DNA of 12,609 nt from an uncultured Mediterraneibacter sp. (GTDB lineage: Bacteria > Bacillota > Clostridia > Lachnospirales > Lachnospiraceae), in assembly GCA_934309345.1 (NCBI GenBank), contig CAKRDD010000035.1:1-12609 (forward strand). Direction: 5' to 3'. Position 1 is the stretch's first letter, and each line of letters begins with the position of its first letter. The translations under genes and the position numbers were made by a program. Shown here one piece after another: positions 1 to 6,213 of the stretch. The notes below the pieces were generated by a model. The model was given only the letters and a program-made list of their open reading frames with translations. It was not told the DNA's origin and did not search any database.

Positions 1-717
1 GAGGAGTACCTTCAGGCAAAATTGTATGGAGCCAGAGATGTAGAGTACACGGTCTGCGCCTTGGTAGAACTTCCGTATTCCATGGGTTATCGTTATGGTG
101 GTGCTGGCTATGATGCAGTTTTGTCTGTGGACACCGCACAGAGGGACAGCGGTGGTGCGACCATTCCGATGCTCTACCTATTCGACACAGCGGACGAAGC
201 TGACGAGGCCGAAGCAGAGCAATATCTATCGGTGCTCACTGCCGGTGAGTTTTCGCCTTTGATGTATGAAAGCAAAGCCACGGCTCGCTCTGAGTTCGCT
301 CAGTTCCGACAGATGTTCCTTCTGATAGGCGGTATCCTTTGTGCTATCATTGGGCTGGTGGGACTCTTAAATTTCTTCAACGCCATGATGACCGGTATTC
401 TTTCCCGCCGCCGTGAATTTGCTGTTCTTCAGGCTGTAGGAATGACGAACCGACAGCTCAAAACCATGCTGATCTATGAGGGATTGTTTTACGCAATGTC
501 TTCCGTAGCGGTGGCCTTTATTCTGTCGCTGGCGGTAGGACCGCTTGCAGGGAAAATGCTGGGCAGTATGTTCTGGTTCTTTGAGTATCAGTTCACCGTT
601 CTGCCTGTCCTGCTGACAATTCCGGTATTTCTTCTGCTGGGGTGGCTGATCCCCTGCATGATGTATGACAATGCAGCAAAATGCAGCGTTGTAGAGCAAT
701 TAAGGGATGCTCAATAA
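1..717 (+). CDS. FtsX-family ABC transporter permease, C-terminal part (5' truncated by window edge)
   Basis: The frame is open from base 1 and ends with TAA at 715-717, giving 238 visible residues; the start lies outside the window. The N-terminal third is a soluble, acidic, probably extracytoplasmic stretch. Three hydrophobic segments follow, at about residues 105-130, 165-187 and 200-225. Between the first two lies a cytoplasmic loop with the FtsX-permease pattern SRRREFAVLQAVGMTNRQL, which in this family contacts the ATPase. The tail, SVVEQLRDAQ, is also typical of clostridial FtsX-type permeases. Known relatives work with an ATP-binding protein in MacB/BceAB-like exporters or lipid and peptide transporters; the substrate cannot be read here. 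The ATPase partner is presumably upstream, out of view. G+C is visibly higher (127 of the first 240 bases) than in the genes to the right, hinting at a different origin. The family call is firm, the specific role is not. Confidence 0.85.
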   Translation, partial: EEYLQAKLYGARDVEYTVCALVELPYSMGYRYGGAGYDAVLSVDTAQRDSGGATIPMLYLFDTADEADEAEAEQYLSVLTAGEFSPLMYESKATARSEFAQFRQMFLLIGGILCAIIGLVGLLNFFNAMMTGILSRRREFAVLQAVGMTNRQLKTMLIYEGLFYAMSSVAVAFILSLAVGPLAGKMLGSMFWFFEYQFTVLPVLLTIPVFLLLGWLIPCMMYDNAAKCSVVEQLRDAQ

Positions 718-771
718 CTGTTAAGCCAAGGGTTGGAAGGCATAGACGGTTAGAAAATAACCCACGGGATT

Positions 772-799
772 TTGTGCAGATATTACATGTAAATATAGA
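772..799 (+). promoter_or_regulatory. Weak candidate promoter with a palindrome in its spacer
   Basis: TTGTGC at 772-777 and TATAGA at 794-799 are separated by 16 bases and lie about 55 bases upstream of the 94-residue gene. The perfect 10-bp palindrome TTACATGTAA (783-792) fills most of the spacer, where a repressor could block polymerase. Both hexamers deviate from consensus. The rest of the 718-854 gap holds only a 5-bp hairpin (748-762) and the ribosome binding site AAGGAGA just before the ATG at 855. Confidence 0.3.
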
Positions 800-854
800 T
801 GATTTTTTGGATGCAACATGATAGAATGGTTACAACAAAAAAAGGAGAACACCC

Positions 855-1139
855 ATGAAACCAAGAACAGAAATCAGCATGCAGCTCTACAATCTGATGA
901 TGGAACGAGGTTACCCGGAAAATTTATGTGATCTTGTCACCAAAAATCTGAATACCGATTATACAGCAACAAGGATGATTGGATATTTATCTCATTATTC
1001 TGATTTGCCGGATGTAGAAGTTGTGGATGAAATGCTTGCTATTCTAAGTGATAGGAATGAGATTATCAAGAAAAAAGAATCTGAACAGGCACAGGCCAGG
1101 ATCAGTGAGATTTACAGATTTGGATTAGATATTAAATAA
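855..1139 (+). CDS. Small conserved-looking hypothetical protein (94 aa)
   Basis: I do not recognise a named family. The ATG at 855 is preceded by AAGGAGA with ideal spacing, and the gene ends just before a terminator, so it looks like a genuine single-gene unit. The product is soluble, with no signal peptide or membrane segment, and mostly helical in character. It opens with a region of about 45 residues rich in helix formers (TEISMQLYNLMMERGYPENL), continues with an N-T-D-Y-T-A-T-R-M-I-G-Y-L turn, and ends in a charged Lys/Glu/Gln-rich helix (about residues 65-90). A small regulatory or adaptor protein would fit, but there is no catalytic motif to support any function. It sits between the G+C-rich permease fragment and the convergent phosphatase gene. 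That it is a real gene is likely; its role is unknown. Confidence 0.75.
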   Translation: MKPRTEISMQLYNLMMERGYPENLCDLVTKNLNTDYTATRMIGYLSHYSDLPDVEVVDEMLAILSDRNEIIKKKESEQAQARISEIYRFGLDIK

Positions 1140-1154
1140 AAGTGGAATAGATAA

Positions 1155-1187
1155 GAGGGAGCAAAATCTGCCCCCTCGATTATTTTT
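1155..1187 (+). terminator. Intrinsic terminator after the 94-aa gene
   Basis: GAGGG (1155-1159) pairs with CCCTC (1173-1177), and GCA (1161-1163) with TGC (1169-1171), around one A/C mismatch and a five-base loop. The T-rich tail GATTATTTTT follows. The tail lies on the plus-strand side, so the site mainly serves the 94-residue gene. It also sits immediately past the stop codon of the convergent phosphatase gene, where the hairpin could help end the minus-strand transcript. Confidence 0.75.
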
Positions 1188-1644
1188 GCTCTAAAATATA
1201 AGCCAATAAAGCGTCGCATCCTTCATTTACGTCCCTGTAAGTTGCATCAAAATTCCCAGTATACCAGGGATCTGCGATATCAGCGCCTTTACGTGATGTG
1301 TAATCTAAAAGTTTAGAAACTTTACCATCCGGATCACCTTTAAGCATGCGGTTAAGATATTTTATATTGATCGAGTCCATACCTATGATATAATCGAAAT
1401 TATCATAATCGGAAAATGAAATCTGTTTTGCTCTATGTGGTACTAAAGGAATTCCAACTTCTTTTAGTTTGTTTACCGTACCTCTATGCGGTGGATTTCC
1501 GATTTCTTCTGTGCTTGTCGCAAAACTGTCTATTACAAACTGATCACTCAACCCTTTTTCTTTTACCTTATAGGTAAACACGCTTTCGCTTAAGGTTGAT
1601 CTGCAAATATTCCCCCAACATACAAATGCTACTCTTATTTTCAT
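1180..1644 (-). CDS. Low-molecular-weight protein tyrosine phosphatase (154 aa)
   Basis: This is a cytoplasmic phosphatase that hydrolyses phosphotyrosine, or possibly phosphoarginine, in proteins through a cysteinyl-phosphate intermediate. The P-loop signature C-X5-R is at residues 9-15 (C9 W G N I C R15) near the N-terminus, and the general-acid loop D-P-W is at 125-127 in ADPWYTG. Length is typical for the family. Ser16 of the P-loop is present, but the next residue is Thr instead of the usual Pro (CRST for CRSP). I chose the ATG at 1644 over the GTG four codons upstream (1656): it has GTGAGG six bases ahead, and the protein then begins MKIRVAFVC, as relatives do. It follows the J-protein gene after 54 bases on the same strand, so the two are probably co-transcribed. 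An arsenate reductase of the same fold is unlikely because no second redox cysteine pair is evident. Confidence 0.92.
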   Translation of the reverse strand: MKIRVAFVCWGNICRSTLSESVFTYKVKEKGLSDQFVIDSFATSTEEIGNPPHRGTVNKLKEVGIPLVPHRAKQISFSDYDNFDYIIGMDSINIKYLNRMLKGDPDGKVSKLLDYTSRKGADIADPWYTGNFDATYRDVNEGCDALLAYILEQK

Positions 1645-1698
1645 GATGTACCTCACATTTCTTCTAATAAATATACCGGAAATATTTCTCCCTGTTTC

Positions 1699-2406
1699 TT
1701 ACGCCTCCAATGCATAGGAGAGAAGCTTTTTCAAATTGTGGTGAAACTGACGTTTATATGCATGTATTTTTTTCTTCTCAGAAACGGAATAGTGTTTCTC
1801 CACGTAGATATCATATCGTTTAAACATACTTCGGAAATCCGTATCCTGTTTTTGTCCCCAACGGACCAGTACCCAGTTCATAGCATCTATATTCCAGTAT
1901 TCACTTGGAATTCCTGCCATTTTCAATGTGGTAATCTGACGCATTGCCTGCATGGAAAGGCGGCTGAGCTGGCGTTCACGGTGCATCTCATCCGGATCAT
2001 TTTTCCCAAGCTTTTTCATTAATTTTTGAGAGAGTGTCTTTGTCCTGGAAGCACGTTCCATTACACGAACACTTTGATCAATGATATCCTGGAGCTGCAC
2101 TGCTGCATTCCAGTAAGTCACGAAAGAAACGGATTCTTTCTCATCTTCCGGTGTAAGTTTAAATGTCTTAAAAACACGATCTGTAACTCCAAAAATTTCC
2201 AGATTATAAGCTTTTCTTTTCGCCGGATTGGAAAGAACCCGGTAGGCTTCCAGAATCTCCTGCATAAAAGCAGTTGTATCTATATCTTTATGCATATTGG
2301 CATCCGGATGGTAGACCTTAGCCAATGCATTTTTCGCTGAAGTAATTTCTTCCAGAGTCGCATCTCTGGATACACCTAAGATATCGTAATAAGTGCGTGA
2401 GCTCAT
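1699..2406 (-). CDS. J-domain (DnaJ-like) protein, 235 aa, class III
   Basis: Residues 5-70 form a complete J domain: YYDILGVSRDAT opens it, the HPD tripeptide that stimulates DnaK ATPase is at 33-35, and the last helix ends with EAYRVLSNPAKRKAYN. There is no Gly/Phe linker, no CXXCXGXG zinc finger and no classical substrate-binding domain, so this is not the general co-chaperone DnaJ but a specialised J-protein. The remaining 165 residues are helical and very basic (for example KKKIHAYKRQFHHNLKKLL at the end) and match no family I know; they presumably recruit a specific client. The start has a textbook ribosome binding site, AGGAGGT (2417-2411), five bases from the ATG. A good promoter lies upstream and a phosphatase gene follows. 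Function beyond DnaK partnership is unknown. Confidence 0.88.
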   Translation of the reverse strand: MSSRTYYDILGVSRDATLEEITSAKNALAKVYHPDANMHKDIDTTAFMQEILEAYRVLSNPAKRKAYNLEIFGVTDRVFKTFKLTPEDEKESVSFVTYWNAAVQLQDIIDQSVRVMERASRTKTLSQKLMKKLGKNDPDEMHRERQLSRLSMQAMRQITTLKMAGIPSEYWNIDAMNWVLVRWGQKQDTDFRSMFKRYDIYVEKHYSVSEKKKIHAYKRQFHHNLKKLLSYALEA

Positions 2407-2466
2407 ATTGACCTCCTAATATTAGATTCCATCTTTCTGAAATCACAGAAAATGGACAGTACTTCT

Positions 2467-2495
2467 AATATACGCCTGTAAAATTGAAAAGTCAA
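2467..2495 (-). promoter_or_regulatory. Sigma-A-type promoter for the J-protein / phosphatase unit
   Basis: Read on the minus strand, TTGACT (2495-2490) and TATATT (2472-2467) are separated by exactly 17 bases. The predicted start near 2460 leaves a leader of about 54 bases before the ATG at 2406. The -35 box is part of a 6-bp inverted repeat, AATTGA / TCAATT (2482-2487 and 2492-2497), a possible operator. A weak 6-bp hairpin (2434-2451) lies in the leader. Confidence 0.65.
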
Positions 2496-2528
2496 TTCTC
2501 TCCAGACATATTTCCCCTCCATCGCTAC

Positions 2529-2534
2529 TATACT
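2529..2534 (+). promoter_or_regulatory. Candidate -10 element for the first DD-carboxypeptidase gene
   Basis: TATACT lies about 32 bases before the chosen ATG (2566) and would start transcription near 2541. No convincing TTGACA-like box occurs at the right distance (19 bases upstream reads AGACAT), so an activator or an alternative sigma factor may be involved. The predicted start favours translation from 2566 rather than from the ATG at 2551, which would have a leader of only about 10 bases. Confidence 0.3.
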
Positions 2535-2565
2535 GGTAAAAGAATAGTCCATGGGGGAATTGCAG

Positions 2566-3723
2566 ATGAAGAAAGGTTTTACAGTGATTCTACTGGGTGT
2601 TTTTCTGCTGTATAGGATTGCATTTCCGACAACTGTAGTCCACGCGGAAGAAGTAGAAATAAGTGCGCCGTCTGGTATTCTTATGGAAATGTCTACGGGA
2701 ACGGTTTTATTTGAAAAAGATGCAGATACTGCACGGCCACCGGCAAGTGTTACAAAGATCATGACAATGCTGTTAATCTTTGATGCATTAGAAAACGGAA
2801 CCATATCACTTGATGATGAAGTGTCAACTTCTGAGTATGCAGCTTCTATGGGAGGATCTCAAGTATTCCTGGAACCTGGAGAGATCCAGACGGTAGATAC
2901 GCTGCTAAAATGCATTTCTGTCGCAAGCGCAAACGATGCATGTGTAACTATGAGTGAATGTATCTGCGGTAATGAACAAGAATTTGTAAAACAAATGAAT
3001 GAGCGGGCAAAAGGACTTGGAATGAAACATACAAACTTCGTAAACTGTAACGGATTAGATACAGATGACCATGAGATGAGTGCCAGAGATATTGCACTCA
3101 TGTCGCGGGAACTGATGACCAAATATCCGCAGATAAAGGACTACTGTACGGTCTGGATGGAAAATATCACGCATACAACTGCCCGTGGTTCTTCAGAATT
3201 TGGCCTGACGAATACAAATAAGCTGATCCGGCAGTACGAATATGCGACTGGTCTGAAAACCGGATCCACCGGAAAGGCAAAGTTCTGTGTATCAGCAACG
3301 GCAAGTAAGAATGGTGTGGATCTGATCGCAGTAATTATGGGAGCTGAAGATTCAAAAAGCCGTTTTAAGGATGCGGTAACCTTATTGAATTATGGATTTG
3401 GAAAATGTCAGATTTATAAAGCAAAAGAACGGAAACTGCCAGTGGTTCTGGTGAAAGGTGGCAAAGAAGATCATCTAAAGATTCAATATGAGGAAGGATT
3501 TACTTATGTAGATACGGAAGGATCCGATTTATCGAAAGTCGAAGAAGTAACAGAAATTCCAGATGAAGTAAAAGCACCTGTGAAAAAAGGGGACACAGTT
3601 GGCCGGATTTGTTATCGGATAAGCGGGAAAGAAATCGGATCCGTAAATCTGATCGCTTCAACACCTGTGGAAAAGGCAAGTTTTGGAGATTATCTAAAAA
3701 AGATTTGGAAGAAATTATTATAA
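2566..3723 (+). CDS. Secreted D-alanyl-D-alanine carboxypeptidase, PBP5-type (S11), 385 aa
   Basis: This serine peptidase removes the terminal D-Ala from peptidoglycan pentapeptides outside the membrane. All three active-site motifs of family S11 are intact: S61-V-T-K64 with the nucleophilic serine, S121-A-N123, and K231-T-G233. A signal peptide runs from MKKGF through a hydrophobic core to a VHA site, with cleavage expected after residue 27. After the catalytic domain comes a PBP5 C-terminal beta domain (about 280-365). The tail, KASFGDYLKKIWKKLL, has the amphipathic, basic look of the membrane anchor of this class. I chose ATG 2566 over 2551 because GGGGGA precedes it by seven bases and the signal peptide then starts with MKK. 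It is divergent from the J-protein gene and ends 133 bases before deoC. Relatives include vegetative DacA and sporulation DacF; the sequence alone does not decide between them. Confidence 0.93.
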   Translation: MKKGFTVILLGVFLLYRIAFPTTVVHAEEVEISAPSGILMEMSTGTVLFEKDADTARPPASVTKIMTMLLIFDALENGTISLDDEVSTSEYAASMGGSQVFLEPGEIQTVDTLLKCISVASANDACVTMSECICGNEQEFVKQMNERAKGLGMKHTNFVNCNGLDTDDHEMSARDIALMSRELMTKYPQIKDYCTVWMENITHTTARGSSEFGLTNTNKLIRQYEYATGLKTGSTGKAKFCVSATASKNGVDLIAVIMGAEDSKSRFKDAVTLLNYGFGKCQIYKAKERKLPVVLVKGGKEDHLKIQYEEGFTYVDTEGSDLSKVEEVTEIPDEVKAPVKKGDTVGRICYRISGKEIGSVNLIASTPVEKASFGDYLKKIWKKLL

Positions 3724-3726
3724 CAC

Positions 3727-3756
3727 TTGTCGGGAACATGAAAAATGTTTTATAAT
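3727..3756 (+). promoter_or_regulatory. Sigma-A-like promoter for the deoC cluster, with an inverted repeat in the spacer
   Basis: TTGTCG (3727-3732) and a perfect TATAAT (3751-3756) are 18 bases apart, predicting a start near 3763. The spacer contains the inverted repeat AACAT-GAAAA-ATGTT (3735-3749). It is too weak to be a good terminator for the preceding gene, but it is well placed for a repressor operator. Confidence 0.55.
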
Positions 3757-3768
3757 AAAGGATACGAA

Positions 3769-3822
3769 TGCGGGTAGCTCAGAATAATTTTTAGTCTGTT
3801 TTATGAAATTTTACTACCCGCA
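3769..3822 (+). promoter_or_regulatory. Long-range stem-loop in the deoC leader RNA
   Basis: TGCGGGTAG (3769-3777) is perfectly complementary to CTACCCGCA (3814-3822): nine base pairs, six of them G-C, closing a 36-base AU-rich loop. The loop can form a minor inner helix, CAGA (3780-3783) with TCTG (3795-3798). No T-run follows, so it is not an intrinsic terminator. It would begin about six bases from the predicted transcript start and end 16 bases before the deoC ribosome binding site. It matches no riboswitch class I can recall; it could be a stability element, a protein-binding site or a leader switch. Confidence 0.5.
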
Positions 3823-3856
3823 ATGGATATAAAAATACAGGAGGCAGATTAAATTA

Positions 3857-4522
3857 ATGATTACAGAACGTATTGATCATACATTATTAAGAGCAGATGC
3901 AACAGAGGAAGATATCCGTGGATTATGTGAGGAAGCAGTTACGTACGGATTTCATTCTGTTTGTGTGAATTCAAGTTGTGTTGCGCTTTGTGCCTCTCTT
4001 CTGAAAAATACAGGAATTAAAGTATGTACCGTGATTGGTTTTCCGTTAGGAGCAATGTCAACAACTGCGAAGATTGCAGAAGCAACAGCAGCAGTGAAAG
4101 ACGGCGCAGAAGAGCTGGATATGGTTATCCATATTGGGGCATTGAAGAGTGGAAACTGGGATTATGTAAGAAGAGATATCGGTGCGGTTGTAGCTGCTGC
4201 CGGGGATGACGTGATTGTAAAGGTGATTCTTGAGACATGTCTGCTTACAGACGAAGAGATTCAGGAGGCTTGTCTTGTAAGCCGTGATGCAGGTGCAGAC
4301 TATGTAAAAACTTCTACTGGTTTCTCAACCGGCGGAGCAACTGTAGAAGCAGTTTCTCTTATGAAGCGTACGGTTGGCTCTGACATGAAGGTAAAGGCAT
4401 CCGGTGGTATTCATACACTGGAAGATGCACGGAAGATGTTTTATGCTGGTGCAGACCGTATTGGATCAAGTTCCGGTGTGGCGATTGCAGAAGCTGAGAT
4501 GTCTGAGATACATACGATATGA
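3857..4522 (+). CDS. deoC: Deoxyribose-phosphate aldolase (221 aa)
   Basis: The enzyme cleaves 2-deoxy-D-ribose 5-phosphate to glyceraldehyde 3-phosphate and acetaldehyde, the last step of deoxynucleoside catabolism, in the cytoplasm. It is a class I TIM-barrel aldolase: the Schiff-base lysine is K151 in DYVKTSTGF, the second catalytic lysine is K180 in VKASGGI, and the acid aspartate is D88 in ELDMVI. IDHTLL at the N-terminus and the phosphate-binding glycines (GG at 183-184, GSSSG at 203-207) are intact, and length is normal. The ribosome binding site AGGAGG (3839-3844) is 12 bases from the ATG, longer than usual, with no better ATG, GTG or TTG nearby. The stop codon overlaps the start of the metallophosphoesterase gene, indicating translational coupling. 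No other nucleoside-catabolism gene is in view. Confidence 0.96.
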   Translation: MITERIDHTLLRADATEEDIRGLCEEAVTYGFHSVCVNSSCVALCASLLKNTGIKVCTVIGFPLGAMSTTAKIAEATAAVKDGAEELDMVIHIGALKSGNWDYVRRDIGAVVAAAGDDVIVKVILETCLLTDEEIQEACLVSRDAGADYVKTSTGFSTGGATVEAVSLMKRTVGSDMKVKASGGIHTLEDARKMFYAGADRIGSSSGVAIAEAEMSEIHTI

Positions 4523-5448
4523 GCATCCTAGGTTTTTTCACTGTTCTTTTTCCGATTGTGTGCGCGGTTATATTAGCAGAAATGTATCGGGAGCAGCATT
4601 CTTTTTGTGTAACACATTACGAAGTACATTCACCAAAGATAACCTGCACAGCCGAAAAAGGCTCAGTGAACAGAATTATTTTTTTAAGTGATATGCACAA
4701 CCATGTTTATGGTAAGCAGAACAATAAATTGTTCGAAGCTATAAAAGCAGAACGGCCGGATCTGATTTTAATTGGCGGAGATATGCTGGTGGCAAAAAAT
4801 AACGTGCGATACCAAGAGGCACTGGATTTTGTCAGTCGTCTGCCGCAGCTCTGCCCGGTTTATTATGCCAGTGGAAATCATGAACAGAGAATCAAAGAGA
4901 ATCAGGAAAACTATTCTTTGTGTTATGAAGAGTATCGTAAAAAGTTACAGGCAGAAGGGGTTCGTTTTCTGGAAAATGAAAGTTGCGATATTCTGTTGGG
5001 AAATCAACAGATTCATATCAGCGGATTGGAACTCCCACTGATTGTGAATAAAAAATTCCGCAAGGCGGATGTCACCGTTGAAGATGTACGCAGATGCCTG
5101 GAAGAAAAGCATACTACAGGAAATCAGGAAAAACAGCAGGAGACAACAGAGAATTTCGCAGACAACAGTTATCACATCCTGCTTGCCCATAATCCATCCT
5201 ATATGGAAGCTTATAAGGAGTGGGGTGCCGATCTGATTTTGTCTGGACATCTGCATGGAGGCTGTGTACGCTTGCCGGGAATTGGCGGCGTGATCACTCC
5301 ACAGGCATTTCTTTTTCCAAAATATTCAGGAGAAATGACCGTGGTGGGAGAACAGACGATCATTGTCAGCAAAGGGCTTGGAACGCATACATTTAATGTG
5401 AGACTGTTTAATCCGGCAGAAGTGGTTGCAATCACCCTTTGCAGATAA
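4519..5448 (+). CDS. Membrane-anchored calcineurin-like metallophosphoesterase, YkuE/YaeI type (309 aa)
   Basis: This is a two-metal phosphoesterase. Its ligands appear in order: D58-x-H60 (SDMHNH), G-G-D88, G-N120-H121-E, H224 (LAHNPSY) and G-H244-x-H246 (SGHLHGG). A single hydrophobic segment at about residues 3-21 probably anchors the protein, with the catalytic domain outside; the membrane-anchored YkuE/YaeI group is the nearest comparison. A hydrophilic Glu/Gln/Thr-rich insertion at about 186-216 (including KHTTGNQEKQQETT) separates the GNHE and H224 motifs. The ATG at 4519 shares four bases (ATGA) with the deoC stop and has no strong ribosome binding site of its own, so expression likely depends on deoC translation. 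The gene ends 12 bases before scpA. The substrate is unknown; lipid or cell-wall phosphoesters are plausible for this group, which is inference. Confidence 0.9.
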   Translation: MSILGFFTVLFPIVCAVILAEMYREQHSFCVTHYEVHSPKITCTAEKGSVNRIIFLSDMHNHVYGKQNNKLFEAIKAERPDLILIGGDMLVAKNNVRYQEALDFVSRLPQLCPVYYASGNHEQRIKENQENYSLCYEEYRKKLQAEGVRFLENESCDILLGNQQIHISGLELPLIVNKKFRKADVTVEDVRRCLEEKHTTGNQEKQQETTENFADNSYHILLAHNPSYMEAYKEWGADLILSGHLHGGCVRLPGIGGVITPQAFLFPKYSGEMTVVGEQTIIVSKGLGTHTFNVRLFNPAEVVAITLCR

Positions 5449-5460
5449 AAGGAGATTATT

Positions 5461-6213
5461 ATGGGAATACCGGTAAAACTGGAAGTATTTGAAGGACCGT
5501 TGGATCTGCTCCTTCATCTGATTGAGAAGAATAAAGTAGATATTTACGATATCCCCATTGTGGAGATTACGAATCAGTACATGGAATATATCCGTCAGAT
5601 GCAACGGGAAGATCTGAATGTGATGAGTGAATTTCTTGTTATGGCAGCGACGTTGTTGGATATTAAATGCAAGATGCTTCTTCCAAAAGAAGTCAAAGAA
5701 GACGGAGAGGAAGAAGATCCAAGGCAGGAACTGGTTGAACAGCTGCTGCAATATAAAATGTATAAATACATGTCTTATGAGCTCAGAGACCGCCAGGTAG
5801 ATGCGGATCTGATTTTATATAAGAATCCGACAATTCCGGAGAAAGTCCTGGAATATGTGGAACCAGTTAATCTTGACCTTTTACTTGGGGATCTGACAAT
5901 GGTACAGTTGAAGAAAGTTTTTCAGGAAGTTATGCGTCGGCAGACAGATAAAGTCGATCCGGTAAGAAGTAAATTTGGCAAGATTGAGAAAGAGGAAGTT
6001 TCACTCACAGATAAGTTTGTTTATGTGCGTGACTATTTACAGGAGCACCGCCGATTCAGTTTCCGTCAGCTTCTTCAGAAGCAGAAGAGTAAAATGCATG
6101 TTGTTGTTACATTTCTTGCGATTCTTGAAATGATGAAGCTGGGCGAAATTTATGTTGAACAAGAATCTACCTGTGGTGAGATCATGATCGAGAGAAAAGG
6201 AGACGTAGTGTAA
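5461..6213 (+). CDS. scpA: Segregation and condensation protein A (kleisin), 250 aa
   Basis: ScpA is the kleisin subunit of the bacterial Smc-ScpAB condensin. It bridges the two Smc heads and binds ScpB to organise and segregate the chromosome. The N-terminus carries the family hallmark FEGPLDLLLHLIEKNKVDIYDI, followed by the helical region with DIKCKMLLPK that contacts Smc. An acidic linker (EDGEEEDPRQE, about 80-92) follows, and the C-terminal winged helix with FLAILEMMKLGEI closes the protein. Length is normal. AAGGAG lies seven bases before the ATG. The stop codon directly abuts the scpB ATG (6214), the usual coupled arrangement. An smc gene is not in this window. Confidence 0.97.
   Translation: MGIPVKLEVFEGPLDLLLHLIEKNKVDIYDIPIVEITNQYMEYIRQMQREDLNVMSEFLVMAATLLDIKCKMLLPKEVKEDGEEEDPRQELVEQLLQYKMYKYMSYELRDRQVDADLILYKNPTIPEKVLEYVEPVNLDLLLGDLTMVQLKKVFQEVMRRQTDKVDPVRSKFGKIEKEEVSLTDKFVYVRDYLQEHRRFSFRQLLQKQKSKMHVVVTFLAILEMMKLGEIYVEQESTCGEIMIERKGDVV

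Noticed and set aside
748..762. GGTTA-GAAAA-TAACC hairpin as terminator of the permease gene
   Set aside because: Only five base pairs and no T-run directly after it; it may be incidental.
1679..1688. GAAATATTTC palindrome between the J-protein and phosphatase genes
   Set aside because: A 10-bp AT-rich palindrome in AT-rich intergenic DNA is expected by chance, and no promoter elements accompany it.
2403..2804. 133-codon minus-strand frame over the divergent promoter region and first carboxypeptidase
   Set aside because: Overlaps the signal peptide and active-site coding region of a clear gene and shows no start signal or motif of its own.
5326..5751. 141-codon minus-strand frame across the end of the phosphoesterase gene and scpA
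   Set aside because: Antisense to two confidently identified genes with correct family motifs; its translation (Phe/His-rich) looks like complement noise.
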